The notes under the pieces: generated by a model
The model's database searches: none
Seen by the model: only the letters and a program-made list of their open reading frames with translations
What the model was told of the DNA's origin: nothing
In this document: positions 11,745-20,177 of the stretch, piece after piece
Numbering within the stretch: position 1 is the stretch's first letter
Layout: each line of letters starts with the position of its first letter
Assembly: GCF_007858365.1 (NCBI RefSeq)
Contig: NZ_VFIO01000004.1
Span: forward strand, 248,001 to 312,000
Length of the DNA stretch: 64,000 nt
Direction: 5' to 3'
DNA from: Pseudomonas saxonica
Lineage (GTDB): Bacteria; Pseudomonadota; Gammaproteobacteria; Pseudomonadales; Pseudomonadaceae
Translations under genes and position numbers: made by a program

Positions 11745-13580
11745 ATGTGTGGAATCGTTGGCGCAGTCGCTGAACGTAATATCACGGCCATTCTGCTGGA
11801 AGGCCTGAAACGTCTTGAATACCGCGGTTATGACAGCGCCGGTGTTGCTGTATTTACCAACAACGGCACGCTTGAGCGTTTACGCCGAAACGGCAAAGTG
11901 GCCGAACTTGAACAAGCGTTGGCTGGCGAACCGTTGGTTGGCCGTTTGGGAATTGCCCACACTCGCTGGGCTACCCACGGTGCTCCGTGCGAGCGAAATG
12001 CCCACCCACACTTTTCGGGTTCCGATCTGGCTGTAGTCCACAACGGCATTATCGAAAACCACGAGGCCTTGCGCGAGCGGCTAAAAGGTTTGGGTTATGT
12101 GTTTACTTCAGACACTGATACCGAAGTCATTGCGCACTTGCTGGACCACAAGCTCAAAGAGCAAAGCGATCTGGCCGCTGCGTTGAAATCGACGGTTAAA
12201 GAATTGCACGGAGCTTACGGTCTGGCTGTGATCAGTGCCAAGCAACCTGACCGTCTGGTGGCTGCACGCAGTGGTAGCCCGCTGGTGATAGGACTGGGAT
12301 TGGGCGAGAACTTCCTGGCCTCCGATCAATTAGCCCTGCGACAGGTTACTGACCGCTTCATGTATCTGGAAGAGGGCGATATTGCCGAAATTCGCCGTGA
12401 CAGTGTTCACATCTGGGATGTGAACGGGCAGACCGTCGAGCGCGAAACCGTGCAATACCGTGATGGTGCCGAAGCTGCCGATAAAGGTGAATACCGTCAC
12501 TACATGCTCAAAGAAATTCATGAGCAGCCTGCGGTGGTTCAACGCACGTTGGAAAACCGTCTGGGTCACGACCATGTACTGGTACAGGCTTTCGGTCCAC
12601 AAGCCGCTGAATTATTCGCCAAAGTTCGCAACGTACAAATCGTAGCCTGCGGTACCAGCTACCACGCAGGTATGGTTGCGCGGTATTGGCTCGAAAGTCT
12701 GGCAGGTATTCCGTGCCAGGTTGAAGTGGCCAGTGAGTTCCGCTACCGAAAAGTGGTGGTACAGCCAGACACGCTGTTCGTAACAATCTCTCAATCGGGT
12801 GAAACCGCAGACACCCTGGCTGCACTGCGTAATGCCAAAGAACTGGGCTTCCTCGGCAGCCTGGCGATTTGCAACGTGGGCATCAGCTCATTGGTTCGTG
12901 AGTCTGATCTGACGCTGTTGACACAAGCCGGCCGTGAAATTGGCGTTGCATCGACCAAAGCGTTCACCACTCAGCTGGTTGGCTTGTTACTGCTGACACT
13001 GTCTCTTGGCCAAGTTCGCGGCACGCTGGAAGCGGGTGTTGAAGCGCAACTCGTTGAAGAATTGCGCCGCTTGCCCACGCGTCTGGGTGAAGCGTTAGCG
13101 ATGGATACCACCATCGAGAAAGTCGCTGAATTGTTTGCTGATAAACATCACACACTGTTCTTGGGTCGCGGGGCTCAGTTCCCGGTGGCGATGGAAGGCG
13201 CGCTCAAGCTCAAAGAAATTTCGTACATCCACGCTGAAGCATATCCGGCAGGCGAGTTGAAGCACGGCCCTCTGGCGCTTGTGGATAACGACATGCCAGT
13301 GGTGACGGTGGCGCCGAACAATGAATTGTTGGAAAAATTAAAATCCAACCTCCAAGAAGTTCGTGCTCGTGGTGGTGAGTTGGTGGTGTTCGCTGATGAA
13401 CAAGCGAATATGAGCGATGGCGAAGGCACTCATGTCATCAATATGCCGCACATCCACGATGTGCTAGCGCCAATCCTCTACACCATCCCGTTACAACTGC
13501 TGTCTTACTACGTTGCTGTGCTTAAAGGTACAGACGTCGACCAGCCTCGCAACTTGGCTAAGTCGGTGACGGTGGAATAA
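11745..13580 (+). CDS. glmS: Glutamine-fructose-6-phosphate aminotransferase (isomerizing)
   Basis: A 611-residue enzyme that makes glucosamine-6-phosphate, the entry step of the hexosamine pathway. The N-terminal glutaminase domain begins MCGIVGA with Cys2 as nucleophile, and the two SIS domains carry CGTSYHAG and SQSGETADT. The C-terminal end [13 protein letters not shown] is the highly conserved stretch whose DNA is the TnsD target. AGGAGAACC precedes the ATG. No glmS ribozyme is expected in this genus and the short gap to glmR leaves no room for one. Confidence 0.97.
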   Translation: MCGIVGAVAERNITAILLEGLKRLEYRGYDSAGVAVFTNNGTLERLRRNGKVAELEQALAGEPLVGRLGIAHTRWATHGAPCERNAHPHFSGSDLAVVHNGIIENHEALRERLKGLGYVFTSDTDTEVIAHLLDHKLKEQSDLAAALKSTVKELHGAYGLAVISAKQPDRLVAARSGSPLVIGLGLGENFLASDQLALRQVTDRFMYLEEGDIAEIRRDSVHIWDVNGQTVERETVQYRDGAEAADKGEYRHYMLKEIHEQPAVVQRTLENRLGHDHVLVQAFGPQAAELFAKVRNVQIVACGTSYHAGMVARYWLESLAGIPCQVEVASEFRYRKVVVQPDTLFVTISQSGETADTLAALRNAKELGFLGSLAICNVGISSLVRESDLTLLTQAGREIGVASTKAFTTQLVGLLLLTLSLGQVRGTLEAGVEAQLVEELRRLPTRLGEALAMDTTIEKVAELFADKHHTLFLGRGAQFPVAMEGALKLKEISYIHAEAYPAGELKHGPLALVDNDMPVVTVAPNNELLEKLKSNLQEVRARGGELVVFADEQANMSDGEGTHVINMPHIHDVLAPILYTIPLQLLSYYVAVLKGTDVDQPRNLAKSVTVE

Positions 13581-13606
13581 ACCATCAGCAACAATAAGCT
13601 GCAACC
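13546..13606 (+). other. attTn7 target region at the glmS 3' end
   Basis: The last 12 codons of glmS form the conserved TnsD recognition region, and Tn7-type insertion normally occurs about 25 bp behind the stop codon (around 13605). Tn7 end sequences were not seen here. The accessory DNA that follows begins at this position, which fits a glmS-linked integration hotspot without proving that Tn7 brought it. Confidence 0.6.
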
Positions 13607-13610
13607 GCCC

Positions 13611-13642
13611 TTGACTCTACCACTAGGGGCGGACTGTACCCT
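13611..13642 (+). promoter_or_regulatory. MerR-type promoter with 20-bp spacer
   Basis: TTGACT (13611-13616) and TACCCT (13637-13642) are 20 bases apart, the stretched spacing that MerR-family activators such as ZntR correct by twisting DNA. The spacer holds an imperfect dyad around CTACC and GGGGCGG. It lies just before the decayed flavodoxin-fold gene and was probably its promoter. Confidence 0.5.
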
Positions 13643-13669
13643 GAAAGCTCAAATTTTCTGGATGCAGTG

Positions 13670-14294
13670 ATGATGAGCAAGCGAGTACTCATGATTCTGG
13701 ATCACCCCTCAACCGATAGTTTCTGTGGTGCCTTGGCCGGCGCCTATGTCGAGGCGGCAAAAAACGCCGGCCATGATGTGCGACTGCTACGACTGTATTG
13801 GTTGCAGTTCGACCCTGTATTGCACGATGGGTACAATCAGGTTCAACTGCTGGAGCCTGATCTGGTGTAGGCCCAGACCTATATAACCTGGGCTGAGCAC
13901 CTCGCGTTCGTCTATCCGATCTAGTGGGGTGGCATTCCGGCCTTGATGAAGGGATTTTTCGACCGAATATTCCTGCCTGGTTTCGCCTCCAAATACCGTG
14001 AAGGCAAAGCCTTTCCCGATAAGCTCCTGAAGGGCAAAACCGCGCACTTACTGGTGACCATGGATACGCCATCGTGGTACTACAAATGGGTGTGCCGGAT
14101 GCCTGGTTTGCAGCGTCGTCGTTTACCGGCGATGCTGGCTTCGCCCCAGTTGTGTGCCCCCCGCCAAAAAACTGGAGCTGATGGCCCAGATCGAGGGATT
14201 GAAGAAGGTATACGCCGGGCTGGAGGAGTTCGAAACGAGCCTCAAGGACGCCCAGCATCAATGCCAGTTTGAACACCTGCCCAAAATCGTTTGA
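13670..14294 (+). pseudogene. Decayed NAD(P)H-quinone oxidoreductase-like gene fused to a foreign 3' fragment
   Basis: The first 440 bases encode a flavodoxin-fold NAD(P)H dehydrogenase (quinone)-like protein: MSKRVLMILDHPSTDSFCGA at the start, then FVYPIxWGGIPALMKGFFDRIF. Two amber codons interrupt it, TAG at 13868-13870 where Gln is likely and TAG at 13922-13924 where Trp is expected between PI and WGG. After MPGL (near 14110) homology stops and the useful frame changes. A second frame reads KKLELMAQIEGLKKVYAG and ends KIV at 14292-14294; this helical tail resembles the C-terminal coiled coil of MerR regulators, which fits the upstream promoter. An internal deletion joining two neighbouring genes would explain this. 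The MerR assignment is tentative. Confidence 0.7.
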
Positions 14295-14660
14295 GCGACC
14301 CTGTTGCATGACCTGACAGATCGTTAGGCGCTGCCCGTGTACACCGGCATTAAAGGGTTACTTATTCATTCAGGCCGGCGTAGTCCGTATAAACCCCTAG
14401 CTCAAGGCTCTATCGTTCTTTGATCGATCGGGCTGTCCTGTTCAAAATAGGCAATCCCGGAGTCTTCAATATTGATCATAAAGGCGAACATCGTCATCAG
14501 AGCCAATAGTGGCAAGCAATTCTGCGCATAAACACCCGCAGCGATTTCATCAGCAGATGAAGTTATGGTAATGGCACGATGGAAAAGTTAATACGCAGCA
14601 CGACTAAATGCGCAAACATAGCAAGAGTAATGACTCTGCTTTGAATGAAAATTCACGTAA
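14295..14660. other. Intergenic stretch without a recognisable gene
   Basis: This stretch of 366 bases between the decayed locus and the 3' end of the MocR-type gene is AT-rich in its right half. No open frame of interest, tRNA or terminator with a clear T-run was seen. It may hold the junction between core and acquired DNA. Confidence 0.5.
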
Positions 14661-16001
14661 TCAAACTGAAAAGTGGTGCCCAAGATTTTCAGAGTAATGT
14701 GTGCAATTTATACGTACATAGTTCTGAAAATCACGTGTCACTGAGAACGCGGACCCCGGTATCAACAATATATTCTGTTTCTCAAGTTTATCTATTAAAG
14801 GCTGCAAACAAGGAAGTTCAGGATGATATGCCCAAATGAACATACCACCCTGTGGAATGATATCAAACCGCCAACCCCGCTCAATCAGTGATTGCTGTGT
14901 CTGAACTTGTTGTTTAATCAAGCGCTGCTGAACATTTTTCATGTGCCGTGCATACGTGCCATCCGCAAGAATAGTGTTAACGAAGCGTTCGCAAAATGCT
15001 GGTACGGCTACACAAGTTAACATTTTTAGGCGGGTCAGTGGTTCTATCAGCTCTTGCGAGCAGGCAATGTAGCCTACCCGCAACGATGCAGATAAACATT
15101 TGGAAAAGCTGCCGATATAAATGACTCTCTCGATATTGTCCAGCTCAGCGAATGTTTGGCGAACGGTGGGGCTGAAATCACCGTAAACGTCGTCTTCTAC
15201 TACGAAAAAGTCGTGCTCCAATGCTAAACGTAGAACCTTGAATGCGTTATGCGGGCTGATATTGCCGCCCGTTGGGTTATGAAAGGTGCTGTTGCAGAAA
15301 AAGGCTTTAACGCTGTGCCGAGCTAGATGGCTTTCCATTTCATTAATATCCGGCCCATCTTGAGTGCGACGTATGCCTATAACATTCCCTCCTGCTAATT
15401 GGATCAACCGAATCAAATTGCCATTACCGGGCTCGTCCACAAATACATGATCCCCTGGTTTGATCAGTAATCGAGCTACTAAATCCAAAGCCTGTGTCGC
15501 ACCTATGGTAGTCAGTAGCTGATTAGGGTGAAGGTCAACACGGGTCAAGCGCTTCATGTGTACGCACAGTTGTTTGCGCATGGGGAGATAGCCCGATATG
15601 TCGCCATATTCAGCTAATGAGCTTTGCTCCAACCGCGCTGTACGCCGAATGGCTTTGGCCAGCAATTGCGTATCTCGCCATGTAGGCGGAAGCCAGCCGC
15701 AACCCAGCTTGGTGTATTGCGGACCTCCTTGTAGGAGCCTAAATAATGGATCCCCCTTCATACATTCGGGTTCACGGCTGTTAGCGGATTTTCCTACCCT
15801 GCTGGTAACAAAATAGCCTCTACCGGGAGAGGCAGACAATATCCCTTCACTCACCAGGCGCGTATAGGCAGAAACTATCGTGTGGTATGTGAACGTAGCC
15901 TGTGAAGCTAGTTTTCTGATCGACGGCATGCGTTGTCCAGCGGGCCATTCACCTTAATTAATGCGCTGTATAAGTGTGTGATATAGGGCATCTTTACTCA
16001 T
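14661..16001 (-). pseudogene. MocR-type (GntR-HTH plus aminotransferase fold) regulator with one in-frame stop
   Basis: Read from the ATG at 16001-15999 the frame gives MSKDALYHTLIQRIN, then TAA at 15956-15954, then GEWPAGQRMPSIRKLA and an uninterrupted MocR protein to 14661. Residues on both sides of the stop match a GntR winged-helix N-terminus, where a lysine (AAA) would be natural at the stop. The C-terminal aminotransferase-fold domain is complete, with the PLP lysine in GSFSKCLSASLR and FVDEPGNGN. The first in-frame ATG after the stop (15929) would give 422 residues lacking the first DNA-binding helix. The gene is divergent from the operon at 16182 and was very likely its PLP-dependent regulator. 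The stop may be a real mutation, a sequencing error, or readthrough. Confidence 0.8.
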
Positions 16002-16181
16002 GATGGCTCTAACCAACTGATAGGAAATGCAGCCTAACAGTTAATCGAAAAGCGTGTCGACTGTGTGCAAATGGGCGCCACGTTAATGCGAGGATGTAGT
16101 CACTAACACGCACGTTGGTAGAAGGGATGTCTACGCTAGCCCTCAGAAATCAGAAAACTTGATATTGAGTACCTGACGTTT

Positions 16182-16886
16182 ATGGATATACATTTTGCAA
16201 CAACTTCAAAATTTCTTGAAGCATCTGATCAAGAGCCATTTAAGCTGGTACATAATCTCATCATTGCGGCCTTACTCGAATGCAGCTCGATTGAAGAATT
16301 CAGTCATATTAAAAAAACATCAATGCTTGAAAATGTTACTCAACAAGTGTACGAAGATTTATTGGCATTTTCGCGCAAGGATCCTGCCGCTTACTTTGAC
16401 CCAATATTCATCGCGAAAACCTACACTTCCTTCGCGGCAATCATGCACTATCGTTTAGCCAACTGGATTTATATTCATTCAAGAAATACTCACCCATCGT
16501 TTGAACAATGTCTCGCGGCTATTATTTCTAGGCGTGGAAAACTTCTATCTGGCGCGGAAATTAACTTTCGTAGCACCATTGGCGCCCGATTTATAATTGA
16601 TCATGGCGTAGGTACGGTGATTGGCGAAACGGCAATCATTGGTGATGATTGCTACCTACTCGGAGGGGTGACGTTAGGCGCTCGGGGTATCAGTAGTAAT
16701 CCTTCTGTTCTACGTCATCCAAAAGTTGGAAACCGTGTTCAGATCGGTGCATTTGCGAGCGTGTTAGGGGCCGTTAATATTGGCGATGATGTACTAATCG
16801 GGCCTGGTTGTATCGTTACTCACGATATTCCTTCTGGTGCTCGGGTACAGGTTAAGTCCGCCTTGCAGGTGGTGTTGAGAACATGA
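16182..16886 (+). CDS. Serine acetyltransferase-like protein (CysE family, variant active site)
   Basis: A 234-residue protein with an N-terminal helical domain (about 1-115) and a C-terminal left-handed beta-helix of hexapeptide repeats. CysE makes O-acetyl-L-serine from serine and acetyl-CoA. The catalytic His is kept (Asp140-His141 in IIDHGVG), as are VIGETA, GGVTLG and RHP. The catalytic Asp of the DIHP motif, 15 residues before His in CysE, is replaced by Glu126 (AEINF). The C-terminus ends SALQVVLRT and lacks the usual GVPAR turn and the long tail that lets CysE bind cysteine synthase, so feedback and complex formation may be lost. It is the first gene of a four-gene operon that is AT-rich compared with its neighbours, and its stop overlaps the next start (ATGA). 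Confidence 0.88.
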   Translation: MDIHFATTSKFLEASDQEPFKLVHNLIIAALLECSSIEEFSHIKKTSMLENVTQQVYEDLLAFSRKDPAAYFDPIFIAKTYTSFAAIMHYRLANWIYIHSRNTHPSFEQCLAAIISRRGKLLSGAEINFRSTIGARFIIDHGVGTVIGETAIIGDDCYLLGGVTLGARGISSNPSVLRHPKVGNRVQIGAFASVLGAVNIGDDVLIGPGCIVTHDIPSGARVQVKSALQVVLRT

Positions 16887-17674
16887 ATATTCCAACTGAC
16901 GGCATTTTACGCAATACCAAAAAAATATATTACAACGATCAGTATTTAATGTCAGCGCATACGAAAGTAGCCCGTGTGCATTCAGAGGCCATTGAGTTAA
17001 CCAGTACGGTTGCTTACCCTGAAGGAGGAGGACAGGAGGCTGATAGGGGAACAATTGAATTACCCACAGGTGTAGTGCGGTTTATCTGGGTCAAAAAACT
17101 CTACGGGACACCTATAAGGCTAGATGGATTCAAAGGGGGTACATTGGGTGGCGTCATTCTGCATGTTATTCATCCAGATGATTTGCACCGGCTCGATCAA
17201 ATAATGGAAGGTATGAATGCCCAAGTAACTATTGATATCGTACGTCGTGAAAGGTTGACCTTATCACACACCGCCAGTCATTTCTTATATGCAGCTGCCA
17301 TCAGTCTGCGCGAAGAGCTTAAACAATGGACACTTGGCTGCCACATTAAAGAGGCGTCTTCACGTTTTGATTTTTTTGTCGAAGATTCAATTAGGTCTGA
17401 TGAGGTTATCGAAATAGAGCGAAGAGCCAATACGTTGATTGATTGCAATGATGTCATTAGGCACTGCGCGGTTGAAGGGGTCGAGGATGCGCGTATGTGG
17501 ACATACCAGGGAATCAATATTCCCTGTGGTGGAACTCACTTGGAGTCTCCTCTCTTAATTGGCCACTTGAATGTTCGAAGAAAACGCTTGGGCAAAGGCA
17601 AAGAGCGGCTAATCTGCGAATTTCCAAACGCAGAGATAGATGTGTCCCGCTACCATAAGCGTGAACTACCATGA
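16883..17674 (+). CDS. AlaX-like trans-acting aminoacyl-tRNA editing protein
   Basis: A 263-residue free-standing homologue of the editing domain of alanyl-tRNA synthetase. The glycine-rich AYPEGGGQEADRG motif (residues 44-56) marks a long-form (AlaX-M type) protein, and the four zinc ligands are present: His129 and His133 in HTASH, Cys215 and His219 in CGGTH. Such proteins hydrolyse wrongly charged tRNA, typically Ser- or Gly-tRNA(Ala). Placed between an acetylserine-forming enzyme and an exporter, translationally coupled to both by 4-base overlaps, it is more likely to clear a tRNA charged with the product of this operon than to act as a housekeeping editor. FthB of Streptomyces cattleya, which removes fluorothreonine from tRNA, is the established precedent. 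Confidence 0.88.
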   Translation: MNIPTDGILRNTKKIYYNDQYLMSAHTKVARVHSEAIELTSTVAYPEGGGQEADRGTIELPTGVVRFIWVKKLYGTPIRLDGFKGGTLGGVILHVIHPDDLHRLDQIMEGMNAQVTIDIVRRERLTLSHTASHFLYAAAISLREELKQWTLGCHIKEASSRFDFFVEDSIRSDEVIEIERRANTLIDCNDVIRHCAVEGVEDARMWTYQGINIPCGGTHLESPLLIGHLNVRRKRLGKGKERLICEFPNAEIDVSRYHKRELP

Positions 17675-18879
17675 GTAAACTTCCTCGACGAACATACCTT
17701 TATTTTGCAGCGCAATCGATTAACTTAACAACCGCAGTAATGTCAGTCACGATGTCAGCTATAGTGGGCTCCGCATTGGCGCCCACAGCAATTTTGTCTA
17801 CAGTACCATATGGTTTCCAATTTCTTTTCGTCATGTTGGCCACGTATCCCGCTTCCAAGTTAATGAGCAAAATCGGCAGAAAAAAATCGTTTATTCTCGG
17901 ATCGCTACCACTTGCGCTCTCTGGCTGTATAGGTTTTTTCGCAGTCGAGAATCAAAACTTTTTAATGTTGGTTATCAGTCACTCTGCACTTGGCTTGTAT
18001 ATTTCATTTGCGAACTTTAATCGGTTTGCCGCCACTGACAATGTTGATCAAACATTAAAAGCTAAAGCCATCTCGTTGGTGGTGGCCGGTGGCGTCATAG
18101 CCGCCGCGGTTGGGCCCACACTTACAGAAATTCTCAGAGATCTAGGCGGCTTTGCCCTTTTTTCACTGTGCTATGCCTCATTTATTGGATTGGCTGCTCT
18201 GTCATTACTGATAGCCATTTGTCTGCCGAAGGACCTTGTTGTTACTAAAGAAGAACAAAATAAAAAAATAGCTTCGGGCCAAGGTAAAGACTTATATACC
18301 ACACCTATTGTAATTGCCATGGCGGTAGCTGCACTGGGTTATGGCATCATGAACCTGCTGATGATCCAAGCTTCGATGCACATGAAACACACGCATGAAA
18401 GCTTCTCTGACGTCCGTCTCGCGATTCAATGGCATGTGTTTGCCATGTTTGCTCCGTCTTTCTTTACCGGTAATATCATTCAAAAAATTGGCATAAAAAA
18501 TACAATCTGCACAGGGCTTTTTATTTTGCTGGGGTGCACTGTCCTAAATACAGGGGCAAGTAACTATGCTGTTTTGTCGTTATCTCTGATCCTTCTGGGG
18601 CTAGGCTGGAACCTCACTTATGTTGGGGGAGGTGCCTTGCTTTCTCAATCCCTTCAAGACCATCCTTTTGCTATTCAGATGCAAGGGAAAAATGATTTGG
18701 CAATTGCTATATTGGCAACAATCGGAGCTTTTACACCCGCTCTATTACTGAGCACGGTTGGTTGGGGAGGCACTAATATAATTTGCATGGTTTTATGCGC
18801 GCTACTGCTAGTGATTATTTATATTAAATTAAATAAAGGAACACATGCTCTTTGCTCCATAGAGCGGGGCAGGAAATGA
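17671..18879 (+). CDS. MFS transporter, probable exporter
   Basis: A 402-residue major facilitator protein with about 12 hydrophobic segments, the cytoplasmic loop 2-3 motif SKIGRKKSFILGS (about residues 65-77) and a hydrophilic central loop rich in Lys and Gln (about 190-208). It overlaps its upstream neighbour by ATGA and its downstream neighbour by ATGA, so it is cotranslated with the biosynthetic genes. The substrate is not known from sequence; in this context export of the operon's amino-acid product is the simplest reading. Codon use is AT-rich like the rest of the operon. Confidence 0.85.
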   Translation: MSKLPRRTYLYFAAQSINLTTAVMSVTMSAIVGSALAPTAILSTVPYGFQFLFVMLATYPASKLMSKIGRKKSFILGSLPLALSGCIGFFAVENQNFLMLVISHSALGLYISFANFNRFAATDNVDQTLKAKAISLVVAGGVIAAAVGPTLTEILRDLGGFALFSLCYASFIGLAALSLLIAICLPKDLVVTKEEQNKKIASGQGKDLYTTPIVIAMAVAALGYGIMNLLMIQASMHMKHTHESFSDVRLAIQWHVFAMFAPSFFTGNIIQKIGIKNTICTGLFILLGCTVLNTGASNYAVLSLSLILLGLGWNLTYVGGGALLSQSLQDHPFAIQMQGKNDLAIAILATIGAFTPALLLSTVGWGGTNIICMVLCALLLVIIYIKLNKGTHALCSIERGRK

Positions 18880-19748
18880 ATAAAATTATTAAAGTATGTG
18901 ATCGGTTATTCACCAAGTTGGAAATGAATAACACTGGTGGTAGTCACAAATACCGTGCTGCTTGTTTGATTATCGAAGATGCACTCAATAAAGGTAACAT
19001 TGTTCCAGGTGTAACTACAGTTATTGAAAAAACAGGTGGTAACTTTGGATTTGGTTTAATAGCTGCCTGTTATCGGCATGGAATTCCAGTAGAGTTGGTT
19101 GTTGGTTTAGGCTTTAGTCCGGCTAAAAGGGACCTTCTTGAAAGCGTTGGTGCTCAACTCGTCGGTAAAGATCTTTTGCTGTTAGGCGCTTCTCCAAAAG
19201 ACGTAGTTAATATCTACTTGGAAAACCAAGACCAGTTGGGTAAGTCTTACTATTATACCGACCAGTTTAGTAATCGTATTGCTATCGATGCTTATCGTTA
19301 TCAGACAGCCCCTGAGCTAGCTTCCCAACTTATAGAAGAGGGCGTCGGTCATAAATTACTGTTTGTTGGATGTGCGGGTACTGGGGCGAGCTTTACGGGT
19401 GTCACTTCAGGACTCAAAGATCATGGCTTCGATGTATCGACTGTTCTGGTCGATCCTTTTGGATGTGATTCTAAAAAAGGTATTTTTTCAGATCATCGCC
19501 TAGAGGGTATGGCAGTGGGAGTTTCACCGCCATTTTTGGATGGGTCATTAGTTGATAGGCAAAGCCAGGTGGAGCATACAGAAATGCTGGCTGCACAAGC
19601 CTGGTTTTATAGACTAACCGGTCTAGATATTGGTTACACCTCTGCTGCATGCATATCAGTTGCTCAACGCTTGGTCAGTCTTCCGGAGTATGCAGACACC
19701 ACGTGCATAACAATTGCTTATGACGCAGGGGTTTGGTATCAGAATTAA
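18876..19748 (+). CDS. Cysteine synthase-like PLP enzyme (beta-substituted alanine synthase)
   Basis: A 290-residue fold-type II PLP enzyme of the CysK/CBS family. Lys25 in NTGGSHKYR is the expected Schiff-base lysine, the substrate loop reads TGGNFG (residues 53-58) instead of TSGNTG of O-acetylserine sulfhydrylase, the phosphate loop is GCAGTGASFTG, and the C-terminal cofactor motif SGAA is SAAC. The N-terminus is shorter than CysK. These changes, at positions that bind substrate carboxylate and cofactor, point to another nucleophile than sulfide. The chosen ATG at 18876 overlaps the MFS stop and follows GGGGCAGGAA; an upstream TTG at 18852 is less likely. With the acetyltransferase it would convert serine to a beta-substituted alanine. 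Confidence 0.87.
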   Translation: MNKIIKVCDRLFTKLEMNNTGGSHKYRAACLIIEDALNKGNIVPGVTTVIEKTGGNFGFGLIAACYRHGIPVELVVGLGFSPAKRDLLESVGAQLVGKDLLLLGASPKDVVNIYLENQDQLGKSYYYTDQFSNRIAIDAYRYQTAPELASQLIEEGVGHKLLFVGCAGTGASFTGVTSGLKDHGFDVSTVLVDPFGCDSKKGIFSDHRLEGMAVGVSPPFLDGSLVDRQSQVEHTEMLAAQAWFYRLTGLDIGYTSAACISVAQRLVSLPEYADTTCITIAYDAGVWYQN

Positions 19749-20177
19749 CGAAAATTCAGTCACGTGGCCAGTCTGTGACTAGACGCTCAATCAAAGAAGA
19801 ATAGATAAATCCTTTTCACAATAACTATCATTCTTCAGGCTGTTATCAACACTCCGATTGCCAGTCGATGATAGCCCGGTTAATGACCTGCCTAGGCCCC
19901 TGCTTTAATGGCTCTTGATAGCCCAGCCCATTCGTTTCCGTATCGGTGAAAAAAATGTGTCTGTATCCCCCTTGGTCGGGAGCCTTTAGTGCTGGGCTGG
20001 AGTTTTATCAAGATCACAACACACTCAACCCGCGCCGGGAGTCTTTTGGTTTTTAGGGACTAAAAGACATATTCGTCTACGCTACCTATTTTAGGGTGAA
20101 GCGACTGACTGACTGACTGATAGGTAGGCTCAATTCAGTAATTCGCCTGTGTCTTGTTTCTTTACTGAGGCGTTTGT
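19749..20177. other. Intergenic stretch with a possible gene relic and a GACT repeat
   Basis: These 429 bases contain no complete gene. On the minus strand an open stretch from about 20006 to a stop at 19846-19848 reads like a protein end (GGYRHIFFTDTETNGLG, then RAIIDWQSEC) and may be a relic; its family was not recognised. A short inverted repeat (GTCTTTT 20041-20047, AAAAGAC 20062-20068) and four GACT copies lie nearer the next gene. Confidence 0.4.
20103..20118 (+). repeat. Tetranucleotide tract (GACT)x4
   Basis: Four perfect GACT copies followed by GA, 60 bases before the start of the serine hydrolase gene. Tetranucleotide tracts in promoter regions can change copy number by slippage; four copies is short. 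Confidence 0.7.

Noticed and set aside
13581..13700. Tn7 end
   Set aside because: The terminal TGTGGGCGGACAAT-type sequence was not found behind glmS, so only the target site is reported.
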